Shown: positions 6,413-14,448 of the stretch, piece by piece | Position numbering within the stretch: position 1 is the stretch's first letter | Layout: each line of letters begins with the position of its first letter | Assembly: GCA_963608705.1 (NCBI GenBank) | Contig: CAVDHB010000059.1 | Location: 1 to 19,098, forward strand | Source of the DNA: CAVDHB01 sp963608705 | Lineage (GTDB): Bacteria > Bacteroidota > Bacteroidia > Bacteroidales > Bacteroidaceae | Direction of reading: 5' to 3' | DNA: 19,098 nt | Notes under the pieces: model-generated | What the model saw: the letters and a program-made list of their open reading frames with translations, nothing else | Database searches by the model: none | Told to the model about the DNA's origin: nothing | Made by a program: the position numbers and the translations under genes

Positions 6413-7261
6413 ATGCAACAAGGAGTTCACACATTAGTCCGTTCGTTTCTACGTCCCGCGATATATATGACAAATACCATTACAGAAACAGCCAACGCTA
6501 CCGCCTCTACCAGCGTCAGAGTGGAAAACCTGAACGTGACGATTGGCGGGAACCATATATTACACGACATCAACCTGACGATTCCCAACAACGAGATTAC
6601 GTGCATCATCGGACCGTCGGGGTGTGGAAAGTCTACTTTGTTGAAAACCATCAACCGTCTGCTGGACTATACGGAGGATGTGAGGGTGGAAGGTGCCATC
6701 TACATTGACGGAGAAAACATTTACGACCGCAATGTGGAGGTGACGCACATACGCAAAAAACTGGGACTGCTGTCCCAGCGTCCCACACCGCTGCCCATGT
6801 CCATCTATGACAATGTATCCTACGGATGCCGCATCCATGGAATGTACACTAAAAGAGAGCTGAAAAAGGTGGTGGAAGAGAATCTGAAATTAGCCGGGCT
6901 TTGGGAGGAAGTGAAAGACCGGCTGGACGACTCTCCTTCCGTCTTGTCCATCGGGCAGCAGCAGCGGTTGTGCATCGCACGAGGACTGGCGGTACGTCCG
7001 CATTTCATATTGGGAGACGAGTCCACCTCCGCACTCGACCCAGTTTCCACCCATCAGATAGAGAAAGTGTTTGTGCAACTGAAAAGCCAGTTCGGACTAA
7101 TCCTTGTCACCCACACCTTGCCACAGGCCATGCGCATCGCAGACAATGTGGTGTTCCTTTACAACGGACACATCGTAGAGCAAGGCCCGGCCAAAGACAT
7201 ACTCCAGCATCCGAAAGAGGAACTTACGAAACGTTACCTTTCCGGAGCTTTCGACAATTAA
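6413..7261 (+). CDS. PstB-like ABC transporter ATPase, probable sulfate/oxyanion importer subunit
   Basis: This is the cytoplasmic ATPase of an import ABC transporter, closest in look to PstB. It shows Walker A GPSGCGKST (67-75), Q-loop Q122, and the PstB-like run QQQRLCIARGLAV (182-194). Walker B/D-loop is ILGDESTSALDP (199-210) and the switch histidine is H234 (VTHTLPQA). Two deviations stand out: the signature is LSIGQ (178-182) rather than LSGGQ, and DEST replaces DEPT. Its partners are the lipoprotein and two permeases at 9655-12389, separated from it by the sulfite reductase gene. The context suggests sulfate rather than phosphate, but this is inference. The ATG at 6413 follows an A-rich leader; a start at 6467 would give 264 residues, nearer PstB length. 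Confidence 0.85.
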   Translation: MQQGVHTLVRSFLRPAIYMTNTITETANATASTSVRVENLNVTIGGNHILHDINLTIPNNEITCIIGPSGCGKSTLLKTINRLLDYTEDVRVEGAIYIDGENIYDRNVEVTHIRKKLGLLSQRPTPLPMSIYDNVSYGCRIHGMYTKRELKKVVEENLKLAGLWEEVKDRLDDSPSVLSIGQQQRLCIARGLAVRPHFILGDESTSALDPVSTHQIEKVFVQLKSQFGLILVTHTLPQAMRIADNVVFLYNGHIVEQGPAKDILQHPKEELTKRYLSGAFDN

Positions 7262-7291
7262 GCAAGACAAACACACAAAACTAAGATCAAC

Positions 7292-9646
7292 ATGTTCAAG
7301 ATTCCGGCTACCATCACCCAAGATATTGATAAATTCGAGAAACTGGCCAACGATTACCGTGCCGGCAAAATCAGCGCGACTGAATTCAAGGCGTTCCGTG
7401 TCCCCATGGGGGTCTACGAGCAGCGGAAAGACGAGGTGTATATGGCCCGCATCCGTGCCACGGGCGGAATGATCCGCGCCGAACAAGTGTACCGAATTGT
7501 CGAACTGGTGGAAAAACACCATTCCGACTGGCTGCATATCACTACCCGGCAGGAAATCCAGATTCAGAACCTGGAATTGAAAGAAGTGAGACCCCTGTTA
7601 GACGAATTGTATGCGGCGGACTTGGCCACGAAAGGTGGCGGCGGAAACACTGTCCGCAATATCCTGCTGTCTCCGGGAAGTGGCGTTTCCAAAGACGATG
7701 TGTTCGACGCGACCCCTTATGTAGTGGCGTTGACCACCAAAGTGCTGGCTGAGCCGGACTCCTACCGTATGCCCCGTAAAATGAAAATCGCCTTTTCATC
7801 CGACGGACGCTTGGACTATGCGGCGATTAACGATGTAGGACTGGTGGCGAAGATAGTGGACGGCAAGAAAGGATTCTTGGTCTACGTAGGTGGAGGCGGA
7901 GGTTCCAAGCCCACTGTGGGATGGAAACTCTTCGACTTCATGCCGGCGGAGAACTTATACATATTGATTGAGGGATTGAAGAAGTTCTTCAACGATTACG
8001 GCAACAGAAAGAACCGCAGCAGAGCGCGTATCCGTTTTATATTTTACAAGTTAGGTGCGGAGAAAACCCTGTCTTTGATAAAGGAGTATTACGAGAAAGC
8101 CAAGGCAGAGCAGCCTTTGTTGCTCGATTTGCCCGTACTGCCCACTCAGCAGATTACGGATTATGTCGCGCCCGAAGGCTTGCGGTATGACCAAGCGGCC
8201 TACTCCTTATGGAAGAAAAGATATGTGATTCCACAACGTCAAGAAGGATTCTACATGGTAGAGCTGCCAGTCTTTCTGGGAAACATCCCCTTGACGGACA
8301 AACAGAAAGTGGAGGGTTTCAAGAAGCTGCTCCGTTTTGTGGCACGCTTCGGAGAGGACACTCTGCGTTTCACCACACAGCATATCCGTTTGCGGAATAT
8401 CCCGGAAGCGGCATTGCCGGAACTTTACACCTTGATAGACGCTTATAATGACAATGCTAAACAGCCGGCGTTGGTCAACCACATTGTCTCCTGTACAGGA
8501 GCGGACACTTGCCGGTTGGGACTGTGCCTGTCCAAAGGATTGACCCGTGCCATCCGCAAACACTTGCTGGAAAGCGGTATCGATTTAGACCAACTGTCCA
8601 AAGTGTCTATCCACGTGTCAGGTTGCCCTAACACCTGCGGCCAGCCTTTGTGGGCAGATTTGGGATTCATTGGCAAGGTGTTGCGCAATGACCATGTGTA
8701 TCCCGCTTATCAAGTGCTTATCGCCGCAAGTCGTGAGACCGAGCCTTCGTTTGGAGAGCCTATCGGTGTCATCAGCGCAAGGGATGTCCCTGTGTTCGTG
8801 GAACGCCTTTTCAAGGCTTACCTGGCTTCTGGCGGAAGAATCTCCTTTGCGGAATACCTCCGTGGGGCAGGTAAAGAGAAAGCCTTGGCGTTGATTGAGA
8901 AATACAAACGGATTCCTTCTTTCGAGGATGACAAGAATTATTATTTCGACTGGGGAGCCGACCAGCTTTTCAGCGTGGTAAAGCGTGGACAGGCTGAGTG
9001 TGCGGCGGGTGTCTTCGACATGATCAAGGTGGACTTGGACACCATCCAAACCGACCGAAAGAAACTGGAGACGGAAACAGACCCCACAAAGACAAACGTC
9101 CTGCTGTATGAGATTGTGTATGCCGCTTCTCGTATGCTGCTGGTGACAAGGGGATTAGACCCTAACACAGCCAAAGAAGTCTACGATATGTTCCTGAAAG
9201 ATTTCATCGGAGCAAAGCTAGTGCCAGACCAATACACGGACTTGGTAAAGACAGCCCGCGACAACGGAGAGAACTACAACTACTCCTTACGCAAAGCGGA
9301 AATTTACGAATTGGCAGAAACCGTCATCAATCTGTATGAACACATGGACGATTCACTGCAATTCAAGAACGTGCCTGCCGCCGCTTCCCAACCGTCCACA
9401 GCGCCCGACAATGAGCCAAAAGAGAAAGTCCGTTTCAAAGACCTGCGGGGAGTCACTTGTCCGATGAACTTCGTGAGAGTGAAGCTGGAACTGGCCTCCA
9501 TGAAGAGCGGAGAATCGTTGGAAATACTTCTGGATAACGGACAACCGATTGAGAATGTACCTCGTTCCGTGGAAGGTGAGGGACATACTGTCACCCTGAA
9601 AGAGAAAGAAGGCGACCACTGGAGAGTAGGAATACAGAAAAAATAA
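7292..9646 (+). CDS. Ferredoxin-type sulfite reductase with C-terminal TusA-like domain
   Basis: This is probably the assimilatory enzyme that reduces sulfite to sulfide with six electrons. The hemoprotein part (about 1-545) has the duplicated ferredoxin-like and siroheme/4Fe-4S layout. Cluster cysteines are C401 and C407 (CTGADTC) and C445 and C449 (CPNTC). No CysJ flavoprotein lies nearby, so electrons likely come from ferredoxin. A helical linker domain follows (about 550-690, HEPN-like in look). Residues 715-784 resemble TusA/SirA sulfur carriers: DLRGVTCPMN has the key cysteine at C723, though the usual CPxP is CPMN. At 784 residues it is much longer than CysI (570). A nitrite reductase is the alternative, but its sulfate-assimilation neighbours favour sulfite. 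Confidence 0.88.
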   Translation: MFKIPATITQDIDKFEKLANDYRAGKISATEFKAFRVPMGVYEQRKDEVYMARIRATGGMIRAEQVYRIVELVEKHHSDWLHITTRQEIQIQNLELKEVRPLLDELYAADLATKGGGGNTVRNILLSPGSGVSKDDVFDATPYVVALTTKVLAEPDSYRMPRKMKIAFSSDGRLDYAAINDVGLVAKIVDGKKGFLVYVGGGGGSKPTVGWKLFDFMPAENLYILIEGLKKFFNDYGNRKNRSRARIRFIFYKLGAEKTLSLIKEYYEKAKAEQPLLLDLPVLPTQQITDYVAPEGLRYDQAAYSLWKKRYVIPQRQEGFYMVELPVFLGNIPLTDKQKVEGFKKLLRFVARFGEDTLRFTTQHIRLRNIPEAALPELYTLIDAYNDNAKQPALVNHIVSCTGADTCRLGLCLSKGLTRAIRKHLLESGIDLDQLSKVSIHVSGCPNTCGQPLWADLGFIGKVLRNDHVYPAYQVLIAASRETEPSFGEPIGVISARDVPVFVERLFKAYLASGGRISFAEYLRGAGKEKALALIEKYKRIPSFEDDKNYYFDWGADQLFSVVKRGQAECAAGVFDMIKVDLDTIQTDRKKLETETDPTKTNVLLYEIVYAASRMLLVTRGLDPNTAKEVYDMFLKDFIGAKLVPDQYTDLVKTARDNGENYNYSLRKAEIYELAETVINLYEHMDDSLQFKNVPAAASQPSTAPDNEPKEKVRFKDLRGVTCPMNFVRVKLELASMKSGESLEILLDNGQPIENVPRSVEGEGHTVTLKEKEGDHWRVGIQKK

Positions 9647-9654
9647 GGAGAGAA

Positions 9655-10611
9655 ATGAAAACATGGTTTGGAATTATATGTGTCCTTCTGCTATTGGCGG
9701 GATGTAGCGGAGGAAAGAAGCCGACTACGGGGAAGAAAGACTCCTTGTCCGGTTCCATCCAGATATCCGGGGCGTTCGCCCTGTATCCCGTGGTAGTGCG
9801 TTGGGCGGAGGAGTTCAAGCAGCAACATCCCAATGTGCAGATAGACATCTCTGGAGGTGGGGCCGGAAAAGGAATTACCGACGTACTGACAGGCATGGTG
9901 GATATCGGAATGTCTTCCCGAGACTTGCAGCCAGAAGAATTGCAAAAAGGGGCATTCCCCATGACTGTGTTGAGAGATGCGGTAGTAGCGATTACCAACG
10001 CACGGAATCCCGAATTAGCCTTGTTGAAAAAGAAAGGGCTGAAAAGGGAGATGGCTGTGGCCTTATGGACAGACAGAATATCTTCGTGGAAACAAGTGAC
10101 TGGAGGCGCAAAGGACATTCCCATTCATGTGTACACTCGTTCGGACGCTTGTGGCGCAGCCGAGACTTTTGCCAAATGGATTGGCATGAAACAAGAGGAC
10201 TTGGGAGGCACCGCCGTCTATGGCGACCCCGGAATCGCGTCAGCCATTCAACGGGACAAGGTGGGTATTGGCTTCAGCAACCTTGGTTATGTCTATGACT
10301 TGACCAACAAACAGCCGCAGCCAGACTTGGTGCCGGTGCCGATTGACTTGAACAATGACGGCCGATTGACCCCGGACGAGGATTTCTACAGCACCTTGAC
10401 AAAATTAGGCGATGCCATCCGGGCGGAGAAATACCCTTCACCTCCGGCCAGGGACCTCTACCTTGTGACCAAGGGGAAGCCTACAAACCCCGTGGTATTG
10501 GCTTTTTTGAATTACATCTATGGCAAAGGACAACAGTTGGCCGAGGAGACTGGCTATGTGCCGTTGGCCAAAGACCGTTTGAAAGTCCAGCTGGAAAAGA
10601 TTAAAAAGTGA
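9655..10611 (+). CDS. PstS-like periplasmic binding lipoprotein, probable sulfate/oxyanion importer subunit
   Basis: The N-terminus is a lipoprotein signal peptide with lipobox LLAGC, so C17 would be lipidated and the mature protein held at the membrane facing the periplasm. The fold is the PstS type: ISGAFALYPVV (37-47), SGGGAGKGITD (66-76), MSSRDL (86-91) and TRSDACGAAETF (161-172). In E. coli PstS the anion is held by residues including D56 and R135-S139-G140-T141. Here the arginine is kept (R162), but the serine and threonine positions look like Cys166 and Ala168, and D56 looks like Ser. Residues 231-242 (DLNNDGRLTPDE) form a textbook EF-hand calcium loop. A good AAGGAG precedes the start, 8 bases after the sulfite reductase stop. 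Confidence 0.85.
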   Translation: MKTWFGIICVLLLLAGCSGGKKPTTGKKDSLSGSIQISGAFALYPVVVRWAEEFKQQHPNVQIDISGGGAGKGITDVLTGMVDIGMSSRDLQPEELQKGAFPMTVLRDAVVAITNARNPELALLKKKGLKREMAVALWTDRISSWKQVTGGAKDIPIHVYTRSDACGAAETFAKWIGMKQEDLGGTAVYGDPGIASAIQRDKVGIGFSNLGYVYDLTNKQPQPDLVPVPIDLNNDGRLTPDEDFYSTLTKLGDAIRAEKYPSPPARDLYLVTKGKPTNPVVLAFLNYIYGKGQQLAEETGYVPLAKDRLKVQLEKIKK

Positions 10612-10617
10612 CATTCT

Positions 10618-11544
10618 ATGAATGATTCAGTAAACACAAAAAATAAATTGGCCTACCGACTGTGGAAGAACGAGCTGTTCCGACGCACGATGCAGGTATT
10701 GACCTTGCTGTCGCTGCTGATATTGGTAGGCATGGGTATTGGTCTGGTATATAAAGCACTTCCCATTCTGGAAAAGCATTCAGTCTGGGAGTTGCTGACC
10801 AGCTCGGAATGGAAACCCATGAAGCACAGTTACGGAATGCGCTCCTTTATCTTAAGCTCCATCTACGTAACCATCCTTTCCATCGTCATTTCCACGCCCA
10901 TTTCCCTGTTGACGGCCTTGTTCCTGACGGAGAAAGTCGGCAAAAGAGTGAAAAGGATTATCTTCCCAGTGCTGGATATTCTGGCGGGTATTCCATCCGT
11001 GGTGTACGGATTGTGGGGCACACTGATTATTGTACCCTGGATTGCGGATGAGGTAGGACCTCATTTTGTGGAATATACCAGCGGCTACAGTTTGCTGGCC
11101 GGCGGTATTGCCCTCTCCGTCATGATACTTCCGCTCCTGACAAGTCTTTTCGTGGAAATTCTTTCGTCCATTCCCAAAGAATACAGAGAAGCGTCCCAGT
11201 CTTTGGGAGCCACTCGCTTCCAGACTATCTGGCATGTCATCCTGCGCTTAGCCTTGCCGGGCATTATCGCCTCGGTCGTGTTGGCCGTGTCGAAAGCTTT
11301 CGGCGAGACCTTGGCGGTGCTGATGGTTTGCGGAAACACGGTGGGAGTGCCCCACTCTTTGTTTGACAGCGCATATCCACTGCCCGCTTTGCTGGCCAAC
11401 AACTACGGTGAGATGCTGTCTCTGCCAGAGTACGAGTCGGCCTTGATGTTCGCCGCCTTGGTGATGTTTGTGTTAATCCTGGTGTTTAACTTCCTCTCCC
11501 GTATTGTCCTGCGGAATGTGGAAAAGAGATTTAAGTTAGCATGA
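10618..11544 (+). CDS. PstC-like ABC transporter permease
   Basis: This inner-membrane permease would form the transport channel with the PstA-like partner. It has about six hydrophobic segments, a PstC-like AGIPSVVYGLWG (123-134) and the EAA coupling loop EYREASQSLGATRFQTI (188-204) that contacts the ATPase. The last stretch ends NVEKRFKLA. Length (308) is near that of PstC (319). It starts 6 bases after the lipoprotein stop and overlaps the next gene by four bases (ATGA at 11541-11544), so the two permeases are translationally coupled. As with its partners, phosphate is the family default, and sulfate is inferred from the neighbours. Confidence 0.88.
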   Translation: MNDSVNTKNKLAYRLWKNELFRRTMQVLTLLSLLILVGMGIGLVYKALPILEKHSVWELLTSSEWKPMKHSYGMRSFILSSIYVTILSIVISTPISLLTALFLTEKVGKRVKRIIFPVLDILAGIPSVVYGLWGTLIIVPWIADEVGPHFVEYTSGYSLLAGGIALSVMILPLLTSLFVEILSSIPKEYREASQSLGATRFQTIWHVILRLALPGIIASVVLAVSKAFGETLAVLMVCGNTVGVPHSLFDSAYPLPALLANNYGEMLSLPEYESALMFAALVMFVLILVFNFLSRIVLRNVEKRFKLA

Positions 11545-12389
11545 AATTGAAGTTTGTCATAGACCGTGTGTTTTACATCTTGATGATAGTGTCCGCCTTG
11601 TCGGTGTTCGCTTTTTTTGCCAGCATCGTGTGGTCTATCGCCAAGACAGGATTCCCAGCGTTGTCCTGGGACATGATTACAAAGATACCCGGAGGCGGAT
11701 TCTACTTAGGGAAAGAAGGAGGAATCCTCAACGCGATTGTCGGCTCGCTGATGATTGTGGGCGCGTCTTCCGTCTTGGGACTGATTATAAGCATTCCGAT
11801 AGTGTTTTATCTGAACGTGTATTTGAAAGCCTCCTCCCGTTTTGCCTCGTTGATACGGCTGACGTATGACGTGCTGTTCGGCATTCCCTCCATTGTGTAC
11901 GGAGCGTTCGCTTTCACCCTTATGGTGTATTTGGGCTGGAAAACCTCCTTGCTCGGCGGTATCCTGGTAACCACCCTGTTGATTATCCCGATATTTGTAC
12001 GTTCGATGGATGAAGTGGTCAGAGTGATACCCAAGGAATTCTTGAACGCCACCTATTCATTAGGTGCCACCCGGTGGGAAACCTGCTTAGTAATCATGAG
12101 ACAGATTGCACCGGGCATCGCCACGGCCACATTGCTTTCCATAGGCAGGGCGATTGGAGACGCGGCAGGCGTGTTGTTCACAGCCGGATTTACGGATAAT
12201 ATTCCGACTAACTTGAACCAGCCGGCGGCCACCTTGCCTTTAGCGGTGTTCTTCCAGTTAAACAGCCCCGTGCCGGAAGTCAGAGAACGGGCGTATGCGT
12301 CCGCTCTGTTGCTGACAATTATCGTGTTAATCATAAGCATTGTGGGACGTTTACTCTCCAATGCTTTCTCAAAGAACCGTATAAAATAG
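11541..12389 (+). CDS. PstA-like ABC transporter permease
   Basis: This second permease has about six membrane segments. The family motifs are FGIPSIVYGAFAF (113-125), the EAA loop EFLNATYSLGATRWET (166-181) and IGRAIGDAAGVLFTAGF (201-217). In PstA the last motif usually reads ARAAGETAPLLFT, so the glutamate is aspartate here. Its length of 282 residues fits the family. The start codon overlaps the stop of the PstC-like gene. It ends 12 bases before the next gene, whose ribosome site (AGGAGG) lies in the gap. Substrate is uncertain; see the lipoprotein entry. Confidence 0.88.
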   Translation: MKLKFVIDRVFYILMIVSALSVFAFFASIVWSIAKTGFPALSWDMITKIPGGGFYLGKEGGILNAIVGSLMIVGASSVLGLIISIPIVFYLNVYLKASSRFASLIRLTYDVLFGIPSIVYGAFAFTLMVYLGWKTSLLGGILVTTLLIIPIFVRSMDEVVRVIPKEFLNATYSLGATRWETCLVIMRQIAPGIATATLLSIGRAIGDAAGVLFTAGFTDNIPTNLNQPAATLPLAVFFQLNSPVPEVRERAYASALLLTIIVLIISIVGRLLSNAFSKNRIK

Positions 12390-12401
12390 GAGGAATCAAG
12401 G

Positions 12402-14387
12402 ATGGTAAAAGAGTTGCGTGTGGTGGCTCGGAACAGTCCTCTTTCTCTTTTACAAGTGGAAGAGGCTTTTTCAGTACTCCCTGAAATCAATTACAGGTTA
12501 GTCACACTGGACACATTTGGCGACAGACACCGCCAGATATCATTAATGGATAACATTCCCGGCGATTTCTTTACAAGGGAGCTGGATGCGCTATTGAAAG
12601 AAGGAAAAGCGGACGTGTCCGTCAATTCCGCCAAGGACCTGCCGTATCCCTTGCCGCCGGAATTGGAGTTGTATGCCCTGTACAAATCAAGGGACAAGTC
12701 CGACTCTCTGGTCAGCCGGGACAATCTGACATTATCCCAGCTGCCCGCAGGAGCCAAAGTGGGCACCAGCTCATCGCTCCGAAAAAAGAACTTGCAGGAA
12801 TTACGCCCTGATTTGGAGGTCGTGCCTATCCGTGGAAACATCGGTGAGCGTGTAGCCTTGGTGGACGAGGGGAAAATTGACGCCTTGATTGTGGCGACTT
12901 GCGCCTTGGAGCGATTAGGCATGGAGAACCGTATTGCGGAACGACTGCCTTTTTCCACCCATCCCTTGCAAGGGAACTTGGCCGTCATCGGACCGAAAGG
13001 GCATCCTGAACTCAAGAGAATATTCGCCCCGTTTGACATTTCCGCCCGTTTCGGCACAGTTTCGTTAGTGGGCTTCGGGCCGGGTAATCCCGACTTACAA
13101 ACCATCGCTGGTGAAAAAGCGTTGACGAAAGCCGACGTGATAGTATATGACGCTTTGACATCGCCCGAATATGTGGAGTCTCATTTTCCCAAAGCGGAGA
13201 AAATCTACGTGGGAAAAAGAAAAGACAAACACACGTTTGAGCAAGAAGAAATCAACGAACTGCTCTATCGCAAAGCGGTAGAAGGCAAAAACGTGGTTCG
13301 TCTGAAGGGAGGAGATCCTATGATATTCGCCCACGGACGGGAAGAAATTGACTATTTGCAAAGCCGTTTTGTAAAGGTGAACGTAGTGCCGGGCATTACT
13401 TCCGCCATTGCACTGGCCGCTTACACCCATATTCCGTTGACTCAGCGAGGGATGGCCTCTTCAGTGGCGTTTATCACAGGCCATTCGGTGGAAGCGGAGA
13501 AAGTGCCACAGGCCGACACCCTCGTCTATTACATGGGTGGAAGCCAACTGGCGAAAATAGCACGGACTTTGATTGCCACAGGCCGTAAAGCCTCCACACC
13601 CGTGGCGTTGGTCTATAATGTGTCGAAACCTGACCAGAAGACCTTCTTCACCACCTTGCACGAACTCCGCTTCTCCACGGTGCAATACCCTACCCCCTTA
13701 TTGACGGTAATAGGAGATACTGTTTCATTAGAAGCACCTTTCCATCCCGCACCTTCCGTGCTGGTAACAGGCACTTCCGCCAAGGATTACAAAGGCAAAG
13801 GAAAGGTGGTTCACACACCGTTAATCGAAATTCGGAAGAATGAGGACATCTCCTCCTTGGTTGCTTTGCTGAAAAGAAAACTTAGTGAGTTTAACTGGAT
13901 TGTCTTTACCAGCCGCTATGGTGTGCGCTACTTCTTCGAGTTTCTCGACGATGCGGAACTTGACATCCGTGCGTTGCTCCATGTGAAAATCGCTTCCGTG
14001 GGGAAGACGACCACACTCGCCTTGAAAGAACACCACTTCTATCCAGATGTGGAATCTTCCACGGAATCGGCAGAAGGACTACTAAACTATTTCCGGCAGC
14101 TTCCCGCAGGACAACATTTCCTGCTACCCCGTTCAGACAAGGGACTTCCCCTGCTGTCAAAAGGACTGGTGGCAATGGGACAAGAGGTGGTAGACCTGCC
14201 CGTTTACCTGAACCAGCCGAATGAGCAAGCGGAAAAAGTGGACATCCATCAAATAGATAAAATTCTTTTCGGTTCTCCCTCGTGTGTACAGGCTTATAGA
14301 AAGCTGTACGGGGCATTGCCCGAAGGCGTGTTATTAGTAGCCAGAGGAAAGACCACCGAAAACGAACTAACGAAAAAAGAAGAATAA
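12402..14387 (+). CDS. HemC (short)-CobA-HemD fusion: siroheme pathway enzyme
   Basis: Three consecutive enzymes of siroheme synthesis seem fused. Residues 1-215 resemble porphobilinogen deaminase (HemC): ARNSPLSLLQ (9-18), NSAKDLP (75-81, with the catalytic Asp at 79), GTSSSLRKKN (121-130) and RGNIGER (144-150). Domain 3 of HemC, with the cysteine that holds the dipyrromethane cofactor (C242 in E. coli), is absent. Residues 218-450 are uroporphyrinogen-III methyltransferase (CobA/SUMT): VGFGPGNPDLQT, RLKGGDPMIF (300-309) and VVPGITSAIA (328-337). Residues 451-661 resemble uroporphyrinogen-III synthase (HemD): IVFTSRYGVRYFF and ARGKTTENEL. The TAA at 14385 cuts a frame that continues 16 more codons. 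A strong AGGAGG precedes the start. Confidence 0.85.
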   Translation: MVKELRVVARNSPLSLLQVEEAFSVLPEINYRLVTLDTFGDRHRQISLMDNIPGDFFTRELDALLKEGKADVSVNSAKDLPYPLPPELELYALYKSRDKSDSLVSRDNLTLSQLPAGAKVGTSSSLRKKNLQELRPDLEVVPIRGNIGERVALVDEGKIDALIVATCALERLGMENRIAERLPFSTHPLQGNLAVIGPKGHPELKRIFAPFDISARFGTVSLVGFGPGNPDLQTIAGEKALTKADVIVYDALTSPEYVESHFPKAEKIYVGKRKDKHTFEQEEINELLYRKAVEGKNVVRLKGGDPMIFAHGREEIDYLQSRFVKVNVVPGITSAIALAAYTHIPLTQRGMASSVAFITGHSVEAEKVPQADTLVYYMGGSQLAKIARTLIATGRKASTPVALVYNVSKPDQKTFFTTLHELRFSTVQYPTPLLTVIGDTVSLEAPFHPAPSVLVTGTSAKDYKGKGKVVHTPLIEIRKNEDISSLVALLKRKLSEFNWIVFTSRYGVRYFFEFLDDAELDIRALLHVKIASVGKTTTLALKEHHFYPDVESSTESAEGLLNYFRQLPAGQHFLLPRSDKGLPLLSKGLVAMGQEVVDLPVYLNQPNEQAEKVDIHQIDKILFGSPSCVQAYRKLYGALPEGVLLVARGKTTENELTKKEE

Positions 14388-14438
14388 GACATCAAACAGC
14401 TGGAAGCGCAATACATCATTACGCCAAAGATTTTGTGA
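14388..14438 (+). other. In-frame continuation of the HemD domain past its stop codon
   Basis: After TAA 14385-14387 the same frame reads DIKQLEAQYIITPKIL and then TGA at 14436-14438, just before the cysH ribosome site. HemD proteins commonly end in a stretch like this after the GKTT motif. The stretch therefore looks like the native C-terminus separated by a nonsense codon. Read-through or sequencing error are alternatives. Confidence 0.55.
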
Positions 14439-14448
14439 GGAACGGATT

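Noticed and set aside
7292..9646. Dissimilatory or nitrite-reducing enzyme
   Set aside because: The neighbours are APS reductase, ATP sulfurylase and siroheme genes, which fit assimilatory sulfite reduction; no nitrate or dsr genes are seen.
6413..12389. Ordinary phosphate pst operon
   Set aside because: No phoU or phosphate gene is present, the genes are interleaved with sulfite reductase, and the anion-site residues differ from PstS; it remains possible but is the less likely reading.
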